Assembly (NCBI RefSeq): GCF_042682525.1
Contig: NZ_JBHUHP010000030.1
Span: 372,001 to 436,000 of the forward strand
Direction of reading: 5' to 3'
Length of the DNA stretch: 64,000 bases
Origin: Blastococcus_B deserti
GTDB taxonomy: Bacteria; Actinomycetota; Actinomycetes; Mycobacteriales; Geodermatophilaceae
This document shows positions 7,100 to 15,404 of this stretch, piece by piece. Numbering within the stretch: position 1 is the stretch's first letter; each line of letters opens with the position of its first letter. A model generated the notes under the pieces. That model was not told where the DNA came from. It made no database searches and worked only from the letters and a program-made list of their open reading frames with translations. Both the position numbers and the translations under genes were made by a program.

Positions 7100-8359
7100 T
7101 CAGTCAGCGAGCAGGTCCCGGCCGCCGGCGCTTCCGGGGAGGATGTTCCGGTCGAAGATCGACAACGGGATGCTGATCGAGACCGCGCTGTTGGGGATGT
7201 CGACCACGCCACCGATCCGGCCGTCGACCGGGGCCGCACCGAGGAACAGGTAGGCCTGCTCGAAGGTCCAATCCATGGCCGGCATCAGGAAGTTGATGGC
7301 GTTGAGGCAGGCCTGCCGGTAGGCGACGGTCGCGTTCATGTAGTAGTTGCGTCCGTCCTCCACGCTGATCCCCTCGAAGGTGATGAACTCCGAGTAGTTG
7401 GGGCCGACCCGGCCGGGCTTGAAGAACGGCATGGACTGCTTGTAGCGGTCCATCCCGCCCTTGATCAGGTCGAAGTGCAGGTCGATGAAGCCGGGCATCT
7501 CGATGGCCCCGCAGAAGGTGATCTCCCCGTCGCCCTGGGCGAAGTGCAGATCGCCGATGGAGAACAGGCCCCCGGGCACGAACACCGGCATGAAGACCCG
7601 GCTTCCCACGCCGAGGTCCTTGATGTCGACGTTGCCGCCGTGCTCCCGTGGCGGGATGGTGCGGCAGGCTTCGGCGGCGACCCGCTCGAAGTCGCTGCCA
7701 CTCAGCGTCCCGAGCAGGGCGTCGTGGGGGAGCGGGGGGAGGGCGAGGGCCGGCACCTGCGGAGCGCCGGGTGTCTCGCCGCCGTGCGCCGGGATGTCGC
7801 CGGTGACCCGGTCGGGGTTCAGGTCGATGAGCGCCTGTTCCCGGCGGTTCCACTCCGCCAGCAGGTCCGGGGAGGGTGCGCAGCCGAAGAGTCCCGGGTG
7901 GGAGTTGCCGATGAAGCGCACGCCGGGGACGTGCCGGCTCGTCGTCCAGATCCCGTCGAGGTCCCAGATCGCCTTGGACGCCTGCGGGGAGTAGTCGGTG
8001 AGGAACCCGCCGCCGTTCTCCTTGGCGAAGATCCCGGTGTAGCCCCACGGCTGCACATCGAAAGGGCCGATGTCGACGATGTCGACCACGAGCATGTCGC
8101 CGGGCTCGGCGCCCTCGATCGCGAACGGGCCGCTCAGCACGTGACACGGGTCGATGTTCATGTCCCGGATGTCGTCGGCGTCGTCGCTGTTGCGGACCTG
8201 GTCGTCGGTCCAGTCCTTGCACTCGATCCGGTACGTCGCTCCCGGGGCAACCGTGTTGGCCGGCGGGATGTCGGGATGCCAGCGGTTGTGGCCGGGCACC
8301 GTCTGGTCGCGCATCGACACGCTCAGGTCACGGTTGATCTCGAAGATGACGTCGGGCAC
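7100..8359 (-). CDS. fmdA: Formamidase/acetamidase (FmdA), paralogue 1
   Basis: A 419-residue member of the FmdA/AmdA family, which hydrolyses formamide or short amides to the acid plus ammonia in the cytoplasm. Family landmarks run the whole length: 'GHNRWHPDIPP', 'HVLSGPFAIEGAEPGD', 'WGYTGIFA', 'RHVPGVRFIGNSHPG', 'REHGGNVDIKDL', 'FSIGDLHFAQGDGEI', 'IEMPGF' and 'GGVVDIPNSAVSI'. Start is GTG 8359 (GTG CCC GAC GTC) with a strong GGAGGAG about 7 nt upstream. The other paralogue begins with the same MPDV. It lies 131 bp after FmdA paralogue 2 in what looks like one operon with AmiS and FmdB. Formamide, acetamide or a longer amide could be the preferred substrate. Confidence 0.9.
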   Translation of the reverse strand: MPDVIFEINRDLSVSMRDQTVPGHNRWHPDIPPANTVAPGATYRIECKDWTDDQVRNSDDADDIRDMNIDPCHVLSGPFAIEGAEPGDMLVVDIVDIGPFDVQPWGYTGIFAKENGGGFLTDYSPQASKAIWDLDGIWTTSRHVPGVRFIGNSHPGLFGCAPSPDLLAEWNRREQALIDLNPDRVTGDIPAHGGETPGAPQVPALALPPLPHDALLGTLSGSDFERVAAEACRTIPPREHGGNVDIKDLGVGSRVFMPVFVPGGLFSIGDLHFAQGDGEITFCGAIEMPGFIDLHFDLIKGGMDRYKQSMPFFKPGRVGPNYSEFITFEGISVEDGRNYYMNATVAYRQACLNAINFLMPAMDWTFEQAYLFLGAAPVDGRIGGVVDIPNSAVSISIPLSIFDRNILPGSAGGRDLLAD

Positions 8360-8490
8360 GAGAACTCCTCCAGGAGGCATTGCGGACAGGACGGACGGTG
8401 CGGTGCAGGGGTAGGTAGGGGCCTCCTCCCGGTCGAGGACCAGGCACCTCGGGCGGTCGACGTCCTCCGCCGTCCGGAGCGTCGCCGTCC

Positions 8491-9744
8491 TCAGAAGCTG
8501 GACTTCGGTACGCCCATCCCGGGGTCGATCCGGGCCGGGCCGGACGCCGACGGGGTGACCGGGAAGTCGAAGATCGCGGTCGGGATGTAGACCGTGGAGC
8601 AGGAGTTCGGGATGTCCACGACCCCGGACAGCCGGCCTTCGATCGGCGCGGCACCGAGGATCATGTAGGCCTGCTCGGGGGTGTAGCCGAACCTGGTGAG
8701 GTAGTCGATCGCGTGCAGGCAGGCCCGCTGGTAGGACAGGTGCGAGTCCAGGTACCGCTGCTCGTCGTCCAGCGTCACCGACGTCCCCGAGAAGGCCAGC
8801 CACCGCTCGTAGCGGGGGTCGACGTTGCCGGGCATGAAGATGGCGTTCTCCCTCACCCCGTAGGTCTCCATGCCGCCCTTGATCAGGTCGACGTGCAGGT
8901 CCATGAACCCGCCCATCTCGATAGCACCGCAGAAGGTGATCTCCCCGTCGCCCTGGGAGAAGTGCAGGTCGCCCATCGACAACTTCGCGCCGGGGACGAA
9001 CACCGGGTAGAAGACCCGGCTGCCCTTGGTGAGGTTCTTGATGTCCTGGTTCCCGCCGTTCTCCCGCGGCGGAGCCGTCCGGGCCGCCTCCCCGGCCACG
9101 CGGTCGTACTCCGCGCCCTCCAGGCCGCCGAGGACGGCGTCCTGGGGCAGCGGGGGCAGGGCGAGCGGGGGCACCCGGTCGGGGTCGGTGTCGATCAGCG
9201 CCTGCTCCCGGCGGTTCCAGCGGGCCAGGAGGTCCGCCGAGGGTGCGGTACCCATCAGCCCGGGGTGCACGATGCCGGTGAAGGAGACCCCGGGGACGTG
9301 CCGGGACGTCGCGGTCTGCCCGGAGAAGTCCCAGATCACCTTGTACGCGTCGGGGAACTGCTCGGTCAGGAAGCCCCCGCCGTTCCGGGTGGCGAAGATG
9401 CCCGTGTAGCCCCAGCCCTGCCCGGCGAGCGGACCGGAGTCCTCCTGCGGGATGGGTCCGACGTCGAGGATGTCGACGATCAGCAGGTCACCGGGCTCGG
9501 CACCTTCCACCGCGATGGGGCCGCTGAGCACGTGCACCGTCGACAGCGGTGCGTCCCGCACGTCGTCGGCGAAGTCGTCGTTGTGGATGGCGCCGTCGAA
9601 CCACTCGCGGCAGTGCACTCGGAAGCTGTCGCCGGGCCGGACGGTCACCTGGGTCGGGATGTCGGGGTGCCAGCGGTTGTGGCCCAGGTACTTCTGGTCG
9701 GTGAACTTCTTGCTGGAGTCGAGGGGAAAGACGACGTCGGGCAT
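8491..9744 (-). CDS. fmdA: Formamidase/acetamidase (FmdA), paralogue 2
   Basis: A 417-residue FmdA-family amidohydrolase, clearly related to paralogue 1 over its full length ('LGHNRWHPDIPT', 'HVLSGPIAVEGAEPGD', 'WGYTGIFATRNGGGF', 'RENGGNQDIKNLTKG', 'MGDLHFSQGDGEITF'). It lacks the ~15-residue 'GDIPAHGGETPG' loop of its neighbour and has a different C-terminal tail. Start is ATG 9744 with GGAGG 7-8 nt upstream. It follows the AmiS-like channel gene by 54 bp, so uptake and hydrolysis of an amide are probably co-expressed. Two adjacent diverged copies suggest different amide preferences or a hetero-oligomer; the sequence does not decide between them. Confidence 0.9.
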   Translation of the reverse strand: MPDVVFPLDSSKKFTDQKYLGHNRWHPDIPTQVTVRPGDSFRVHCREWFDGAIHNDDFADDVRDAPLSTVHVLSGPIAVEGAEPGDLLIVDILDVGPIPQEDSGPLAGQGWGYTGIFATRNGGGFLTEQFPDAYKVIWDFSGQTATSRHVPGVSFTGIVHPGLMGTAPSADLLARWNRREQALIDTDPDRVPPLALPPLPQDAVLGGLEGAEYDRVAGEAARTAPPRENGGNQDIKNLTKGSRVFYPVFVPGAKLSMGDLHFSQGDGEITFCGAIEMGGFMDLHVDLIKGGMETYGVRENAIFMPGNVDPRYERWLAFSGTSVTLDDEQRYLDSHLSYQRACLHAIDYLTRFGYTPEQAYMILGAAPIEGRLSGVVDIPNSCSTVYIPTAIFDFPVTPSASGPARIDPGMGVPKSSF

Positions 9745-9798
9745 GGCTTGCCTCCTGGTCTCGGTGCACGGCGATGGGGCGGCTCGTCGATCGGCGCG

Positions 9799-10539
9799 TC
9801 ACCTCCGCTGGTGGGACGGCGCGTCGGTGGACTTCCGCGCGGGCTGTCGCTCGGCGGCGTCGCCGGGGACCCGCGTCGTCGCGGTCGCGGCGCCCTGCCC
9901 GGCCGCATCGCCCTCCCGCAGCTCCGGCGCCGGCTCGGGGCCCGCCGGCACGCCCGGCCCGCGCAGCCGCGGGTAGAGGGCCAGGGACAGCAGGAGGAGG
10001 ACGGCGAGCACGATCGCCGCCGTCCGCCGGTTGTCCTGCCACACGCCGGTCAGGAGCATGAAGGCCGGGACGGCGCAGGTCAGGACGCCCGCGACGATCG
10101 CGATGGCGCCGGTGAAACGGGTCAGTTCCTCCCGCTTCAGCCCGAGCACGAGGAAGAACAGCAGCCACAGGACCGCCCAGTACAACCAGATGACGCCGAA
10201 GGCGGGGTCGTCGAGGCGGCCGAAGTTCAGCCCGGCGAAGACCACGGCGCACCCCGCCACGAACGCCGAGAACCAGCCCAGGCCCGTGCCGTCCAGCCCA
10301 CCCAGCAGGTTGAGGCCCACGTACAGGTACGTGAACCCGAACAGGTAGATGCCCGAGGCGCCGAGGATCGTGTCCGGGTCCCCGCCGGACGTGAAGATCA
10401 GGTAGGTCGGGGTGAGCACCTGTAGCGCGCCGACGAAGAGGTTCAGCGGCGCGGCCGCCCGGGGGTCGACCCTGCCGAGCAGCATCAGGCCGTTCACGAT
10501 CAGGACCGCTCCCACGTACAGCAGACCGACGCTGGCCAT
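9799..10539 (-). CDS. AmiS/UreI-family amide or urea channel
   Basis: A 246-residue integral membrane protein of the AmiS/UreI family, which forms proton-gated or open channels for urea and short amides. Residues ~1-185 are six to seven hydrophobic helices, including 'VGLLYVGAVLIVNGLMLLG', 'YLFGFTYLYVGLNLL' and 'WLYWAVLWLLFFLVLGL'. Residues ~190-246 form a hydrophilic, Ala/Arg/Pro-rich tail not needed for the fold. Start is ATG 10539. It is upstream of two formamidase genes on the same strand, which fits passive amide uptake before hydrolysis. The family fit is good; the exact substrate is inferred from neighbours. Confidence 0.87.
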   Translation of the reverse strand: MASVGLLYVGAVLIVNGLMLLGRVDPRAAAPLNLFVGALQVLTPTYLIFTSGGDPDTILGASGIYLFGFTYLYVGLNLLGGLDGTGLGWFSAFVAGCAVVFAGLNFGRLDDPAFGVIWLYWAVLWLLFFLVLGLKREELTRFTGAIAIVAGVLTCAVPAFMLLTGVWQDNRRTAAIVLAVLLLLSLALYPRLRGPGVPAGPEPAPELREGDAAGQGAATATTRVPGDAAERQPARKSTDAPSHQRR

Positions 10540-10598
10540 CTGGGTCTTCCCCCTCCGTAGGTCCGGTCACGGTCCCCGTGTCGATGCGCCGACGTCCG

Positions 10599-10889
10599 TC
10601 ATGGACGAGGCAGCCGGCTCAGGGCCGGATTGCGGGTGACGTCCGCCCGGCGTCTTCCGTGCGGGCCGGGCGGCGGGGCGGCGACGACGTCGGGTTGCTC
10701 GCTGCTGCGCTCCGTGCGCTCGATCAGCGCCCGCCGCACCGGGGACCCCAGGCCGAGCCGGGGAGGGGTGAAGACCCGCCCGGCGACGGCCCCGCACACG
10801 GGGCACGGGACGACCGCGGTGGCAGCACCCATGGCGCAGCTGATCTCGGTCGGGCCGTGCTCGGGACACCGGTAGACGTAGACGGCGAT
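10599..10889 (-). CDS. fmdB: FmdB-family zinc-ribbon protein (second copy), possible AUC start
   Basis: About 96 residues with the FmdB-type start 'VYVYRCPEHGPTEISC' and a second knuckle 'CPVCG', followed by a basic, disordered-looking tail. It is first in the minus-strand amide cluster, 59 bp before the AmiS gene. The start is unusual. The family begins one or two residues before 'YVYRC', and the only well-placed ribosome site (GGAGG, 6-nt spacer) points at ATC (10889-10887). No ATG, GTG or TTG is in frame nearby; the next in-frame starts lie well upstream and would add an arginine-rich extension. Either AUC is used or a point change destroyed an ATG. Confidence 0.65.
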   Translation of the reverse strand: MAVYVYRCPEHGPTEISCAMGAATAVVPCPVCGAVAGRVFTPPRLGLGSPVRRALIERTERSSEQPDVVAAPPPGPHGRRRADVTRNPALSRLPRP

Positions 10890-11206
10890 GTCACACCTCC
10901 GCGGCAGTGCCCCCGACGGGTCCTGCGTCCCCCTGGGATGGAGGCGGACCCTTCGCCGACCGGCGCGGTCGGTCAAGGTGGTGTGGCGCGGGCTCTTCCC
11001 TGCCCTGCTCGAAGGACGACGCCGACGGCGCGTCGTGACGCAGCGGTCGGAGGGTCGCCGCGTCGACGAGCGTCCGATGACGAGCGTGCCGGGCGAGCTC
11101 CCCGAGCCGGTCCGGGCGGTGGGACAGGTGGTGACCGGCCGGTTGACGGGCGGTCCCAGGCCCGCGACGGTGGGGCGTCCACCGGCTGCGCAGCCAGGGA
11201 GGTCGG
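10890..11206. other. Divergent intergenic region, amide cluster / MFS gene
   Basis: About 317 bp between the minus-strand amide cluster and the plus-strand MFS gene. Promoters for both should lie here. No recognisable -35/-10 pair, regulator gene or strong hairpin was seen. The only clear signals are the GGAGG at 10895-10899 (minus strand) and GGGAGG near 11196-11202 (plus strand). Confidence 0.5.
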
Positions 11207-12374
11207 GTGGAGCGGACCGCCGCCGCGGGGGTGGTGGCGAACCTCGCGGTCGGCACGCTCTTCGGCTGGAGTCTCGTGGCCGTGCCGGCGGTGGCCGACG
11301 TCGGCGCGTCCGCCGGCACCGCTGAGGCGGTGTTCGCCGCGGCGATCGCCGTATTCACCGTCGCGCTGCTCGGCGTGGGGCGAGGGCTGCGGAGGCTGGG
11401 CCCCCCGTCGGCTGCTCGGCCTTGCTGCGGCCGGAGCCGGCGCGGGGCTGGGGATGGCTGCGTCGTGGGACCGGCCGCTGGCCCTCTGGATCGGTGTCGC
11501 CCTCCTGTTCGGTACCGCCAGTGGCCTGGCCTACGGCGTCTCGGTGGCGCTCGCCGCGCGGCTGGCTCCCGCCCGCCGGGGGGCCGTGACCGGCGTCGTC
11601 GTCGCGGCCTTCGCCGCCGGCCCGGTGCTGCTGGGAGTGCTGGGCCCCCGGATGGTGCCGGTCCTCGGCTGGCGGGCCTGCGTGGCCGGCTTGGCGTTGG
11701 TCGTGGTGTGCCTGCTGGCCGGAGCGGTGGCCCTGGTCCCGGACGACTGGGGCGACCGGGCCGACCGCGGCGACCAGGGCGACCGGTCGGATCCACCGCC
11801 CGCGCCGGGGTCGGTGGACCGCCGGACCGTCGTCCCCCTCTGGGTGCTCTTCGCCGGCGGGTCGGCGCCGGGTCTGTTCGTCTTCGCCTCCGCCGCTCCG
11901 CTCGCTGCCGAACGTGGACTGGGCCCTGCTGCGGCCGGTTCGGCCGTCTCCCTGCTGGCTGCGGGCAACCTCGGCGGACGGCTGGTCGCTGGTTGGTGGT
12001 CGGACCGGGTCGGCCGCCGCCCAGCCCTGGCCGCGGCGCTGGCCGTCGCTGCGGCGTCGGTCGCGGGGCTGGCCGGGCCGAGGGCGCCCTGGCTGGTGCT
12101 GTCCGCATTCGCCGGCACCGGCCTGGCCTACGGGGCGGTGTCCGCCCTCGTCCCCGCAGCCACGGCAGATCGCGTCGGAGCCCGAGCCTTTCCCCGGGCC
12201 TACGGCCGGGTTTTCACCGCCTGGGGCTGTGCCGGCCTCCTGGCACCGGTCGTCGGGGGCGCACTCACAGCGGGCGGCCAGTGTGCCCAGGTGGTGCTGG
12301 TGGTCGCCGTGCCGTTGATCCCTGCCTTACTCGCACTGCTCCTGCTGGCCCCTCCGCCACTCGGGCAGGCCTGA
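11207..12374 (+). pseudogene. MFS transporter, single frameshift in a C run
   Basis: A 12-helix major facilitator gene split across two frames. From GTG 11207 (GGGAGG upstream) the frame gives 'MERTAAAGVVANLAVGTLFG' through 'GVGRGLRRLG'. At the CCCCCC run near 11401-11406 the family similarity moves to the next frame, 'RRLLGLAAAGAGAGLGMAA', and continues to the stop at 12374. That part includes 'FVFASAAPLAAERGLG' and 'GGRLVAGWWSDRVGRRPA', the MFS loop signature. Removing one C restores a single ~388-residue protein. The C run makes a sequencing or assembly error a real possibility, as does slippage or phase variation. The substrate is unknown; the fold resembles OFA-type or drug/anion MFS members. 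Confidence 0.75.
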
Positions 12375-12542
12375 CCCGACCCAGCGCCGGGCGGAGAGGC
12401 CTTCCCGCGGCCCGGTGGGAAGGGCGTCCAGGCGCTGGGGAGACGACTCGTTGGTCCCCACCGCACCCCGGGGTGGCCGCGCCCAGCGCCCAGGGTTGCC
12501 TCCACCTCGCGCGACTCGTTGACGAAGCTGTCGATCGGGACT

Positions 12543-12566
12543 GGAAGGGCGGACATCCGCCCTTCC
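12543..12566. terminator. Perfect 11-bp inverted repeat, 2-nt loop, between convergent genes
   Basis: GGAAGGGCGGA (12543-12553), CA, TCCGCCCTTCC (12556-12566). It lies between the MFS gene (ends 12374) and the LigD polymerase gene (ends 12688), both of which run toward it. There is no T tract. It could stop transcription from both sides or be a binding palindrome. The rest of the 12375-12687 gap shows no gene. Confidence 0.55.
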
Positions 12567-12687
12567 GTTCCGGGGTCCACGACATGCTCACGTGGTCGTT
12601 CCGGCGCCTGGTCGAGGCGGGTTCCAGGTGAGGGAGCGCTGTGCACCCGTTCTCCACCCACCGGGGTAGCCGCCGTCCGTCGGACAG

Positions 12688-13755
12688 TTACACGTCTTGG
12701 CTGGTCCGGCCCTTGGCGCGGCTGGGCTGCACGCGCATCGGCTCCCCGGGCATCTTCGGGTAGTCCGGCGGATACGGCAGGTCGCCGAGGCCGGCGTCCT
12801 TCTCCTGCCGTTCGGCCAGCTCCAGCAGCGGCTCGATGCCGAATGCGTGCCCGGCCAGCCCGGCGTGCTTGTCGCCGACCTCGCGGAACCGCTCGGGCAT
12901 GGTCAGGACGTCGAAGTCGGTGGGATGGACGTCGGGCAGCTCGTCCCAGTCCACCGGCGCGGAGACCGGGGCGTGCGGTTTGGGGCGGATGGAGTACGCC
13001 GAGGCGATCGTGCGGTCCCGGGCCATCTGGTTGTAGTCGATGAAGATCTTCTCGCCGCGCTCCTCCTTCCACCACGACATGGTCACGCGGTCGGGCAGGC
13101 GGCGTTCCAGCTCCCGGCCGAAGGCGATCACCGCCCGGCGGACCTCGGTGAACGTCCACCGCGGCTGGATCGGCACGTAGACGTGCACCCCGCGGCCACC
13201 GGAGGTCTTCGGCCAGCCCTCCATCCCGAACTCGGCGAGCAGCTCCCGCACGTGCGGCGCCACGAAGACGGCGTCGGAGAAGTCGGTGCCCGGCTGCGGG
13301 TCGAGGTCGATGCGGATCTGGTTCGGCGACTCGACGTCGCTCTTGTCGACCGGCCAGGGGTGGAAGGTCAGCGTTCCCAGGTTGGCGCACCAGGCCACCA
13401 CCGCCACGGAATCGGGCGCGATCTCGTCCGCCGTCCGCCCGCTGGGGAAGGTGATGTGCGCGGTCGGCACCCACGGCGGGGCGTTCTTGGGCACGCGCTT
13501 CTGGTAGAAGGCGTCACCGGTGTTGTCGACCCGCGTCGAGATGCGGGCGCCCTCGAACACCCCGCCCGGCCAGCGCTCCAGCGTCGTCGGCCGGTCCTTG
13601 AGCGCGAACAGGATGCCCTCGCCGACCGCGACGAAGTACTCGACGACGTCGATCTTGCGGATCCCGCGCTCGGCGAAGTACGGCTTCTCCGGGTTGGAGA
13701 CGCGCACCTCGTGGCCGTCGACGTCCAGGACGACGGCGTCCTTGCTGCTGGCCAT
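12688..13755 (-). CDS. LigD-type NHEJ polymerase/primase domain protein
   Basis: A 355-residue stand-alone polymerase domain of the LigD family (archaeo-eukaryotic primase fold), which fills or extends DNA ends, often with ribonucleotides, during bacterial non-homologous end joining. Landmarks are 'VSNPEKPYF', 'KDRPTTLERWPGGV', 'FYQKRVPKNAPPWV', the metal-binding pair D150/D152 in 'IRIDLDPQPG', 'KTSGGRGVHVYVP' and 'ERGEKIFIDYNQM'. No ligase or nuclease domain is attached. A separate ATP-dependent ligase gene lies 1.7 kb away on the same strand, so this strain uses a split LigD arrangement. No Ku gene is in the window. Start is ATG 13755. Confidence 0.9.
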   Translation of the reverse strand: MASSKDAVVLDVDGHEVRVSNPEKPYFAERGIRKIDVVEYFVAVGEGILFALKDRPTTLERWPGGVFEGARISTRVDNTGDAFYQKRVPKNAPPWVPTAHITFPSGRTADEIAPDSVAVVAWCANLGTLTFHPWPVDKSDVESPNQIRIDLDPQPGTDFSDAVFVAPHVRELLAEFGMEGWPKTSGGRGVHVYVPIQPRWTFTEVRRAVIAFGRELERRLPDRVTMSWWKEERGEKIFIDYNQMARDRTIASAYSIRPKPHAPVSAPVDWDELPDVHPTDFDVLTMPERFREVGDKHAGLAGHAFGIEPLLELAERQEKDAGLGDLPYPPDYPKMPGEPMRVQPSRAKGRTSQDV

Positions 13756-13804
13756 CAGGCGCTCTCCCTCACCGCGACGAGCCTCTGCACACGGACGGGC
13801 AGTG

Positions 13805-15364
13805 TCACGCAGGGCAGGTGAGCCCGTCCATCGGCACGGTGAGGTCGATCAGGTAGGCGTTGACCGCCGCGGTCACGCATTCGGACTTCGGGTAGGCGGT
13901 GTGCCCCTGCCCCTGCCAGGTGAGCAGCACGCCGGACTCGAGGTCCTCGGCCAGGTCGACGGCGCCCGGCAGCGGCGTCACCGGGTCGCCGGAGGTGCCG
14001 ACCACCAGGATCGGTGCACTGCCCTCGGCGTCGCGCTCGGGCAGCGGCGTGCGCTCCGCCTCCCACACCGAGCAGGTGTAGAGTCCGGCGGCGGCGCCCG
14101 CGCCGAAGAGCGGGTACTTCGCGTTCCACTCGGCGGCCAGCTCGCGGATCTCCGCTTCCTCGAGCCGCTCGTCGCTGTCGGCGCAGTTGATCGCGATGCT
14201 GGCGTCGAACAGGTTCGAGAAGGTGCCGTCCTCCAGCCGCCCGGAGTAGCTGTCGGCCAGCGAGAACAGGCCCTTGGCGTCCCCGTTCCGCGCCGCGGCC
14301 AGCCCCTGCGCCAGCTGCGGCCAGGACCCGGTGTCGTAGAGCGCGGCCTGGACCGCGGTCATGACCACGCCGGGCGTGGCCTGGCGGGTCTCGCCGGGCT
14401 CGCTGCTGGGGATCGGCGTCTGCGCGGCCTGGCCGAGCACCTGCTCGACGAACTGGCGGGGCTCGGCGCCGAGCGGGCAGCCGGCCAGCAGCCCGACGCA
14501 GTTGGCGGCGAAGGCGTCGAAGCCGGCCTCGAAGGCGGCGGCGCTCTGCTCGGCGTCCTCCACCGCGGCGACGTCGGGGTCGACGGCGGCGTCGAGCACC
14601 AGGCTGCGCACCTTGTCGGGGAACAGCTCCGCGTAGGTGGAGCCCAGGGTGGTGCCGTAGGAGTAGCCGAGGTAGGTCAGCTGCTCGTCCCCGAGGGCCT
14701 CCCGCAGCCGGTCCATGTCCCGGGCCGTGTCGACGGTGTTGAAGGTGCCGAGGGCGTCGCCGTACTCCTCCGCGCAGCCCTCGGCCACCTCACGGGCGAG
14801 GGCGAAGGCGGCGTCGAGCTGTTCGTCGGTGACCGGCCGCGGCTCTGCGGCGATGATCTCCTCCTTGCGCTCGTCGGGGATGCACTCCACGGGCGTGGAC
14901 AGCCCCACGCCCCGCGGGTCGAAGCCGACGATGTCGAACCGGGCCAGGACCTCCGGGGGCAGCCGGAGGGCCAGGCTGATGGCCGCGTCGGCCCCCGAGG
15001 CGCCCGGCCCGCCGGGGTTGATCATCAGTGAGCCGATGCGGTCGGTCCGCGTGCCGCTGACGGCGCGGACCAGGAACAGCGGCAGGGTCGCGCCCTCGGG
15101 CTCGTCGTAGCTGATCGGCACCTCGGTGCGCCCGCAGTCGAAGGAGAGGTCGCGGTCGCTGCCGGGCCGGCCGGCGATGAGCTGCTGGATCTGCTCGTTG
15201 CAGTCGGTCCACTCGATCGGCGCGGCCTCCGGCTCGGGTGCCGCCGAGGTGGTGGCGGCGGGCTCGTCCCCGCCCGCGTCGGCGAAGGACGTGCAGCCGG
15301 CCAGCACCAGGCTCAGGGCGAGCAGGGTCGACGGAACGGCCAGCCGGCCGCGGGGCGAACGCAT
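13805..15364 (-). CDS. Secreted lipoprotein alpha/beta hydrolase (tripeptidyl aminopeptidase-like)
   Basis: A 519-residue exported hydrolase of the SCO/Mtb tripeptidyl-aminopeptidase-like group. The N-terminus 'MRSPRGRLAVPSTLLALSLV' runs into a lipobox 'LAGC', so it should be lipid-anchored outside the membrane. The hydrolase domain has the oxyanion segment 'NPGGPGASG', 'GFDPRGVGLSTPV', nucleophile elbow 'GYSYGTTLG', a late acid in 'GTSGDPVTP' and 'GQGHTAY' for the catalytic His. The C-terminal TAP-like region holds paired cysteines. ATG 15364 is preferred over the GTG two codons earlier. It separates the LigD-type polymerase and ligase genes but has no obvious link to repair. It probably cleaves N-terminal peptides or esters. 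Confidence 0.85.
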   Translation of the reverse strand: MRSPRGRLAVPSTLLALSLVLAGCTSFADAGGDEPAATTSAAPEPEAAPIEWTDCNEQIQQLIAGRPGSDRDLSFDCGRTEVPISYDEPEGATLPLFLVRAVSGTRTDRIGSLMINPGGPGASGADAAISLALRLPPEVLARFDIVGFDPRGVGLSTPVECIPDERKEEIIAAEPRPVTDEQLDAAFALAREVAEGCAEEYGDALGTFNTVDTARDMDRLREALGDEQLTYLGYSYGTTLGSTYAELFPDKVRSLVLDAAVDPDVAAVEDAEQSAAAFEAGFDAFAANCVGLLAGCPLGAEPRQFVEQVLGQAAQTPIPSSEPGETRQATPGVVMTAVQAALYDTGSWPQLAQGLAAARNGDAKGLFSLADSYSGRLEDGTFSNLFDASIAINCADSDERLEEAEIRELAAEWNAKYPLFGAGAAAGLYTCSVWEAERTPLPERDAEGSAPILVVGTSGDPVTPLPGAVDLAEDLESGVLLTWQGQGHTAYPKSECVTAAVNAYLIDLTVPMDGLTCPA

Positions 15365-15404
15365 GATCACGAGCCTAGGAGCCTGGCCGGGGGCTTGCAG
15401 ACGA

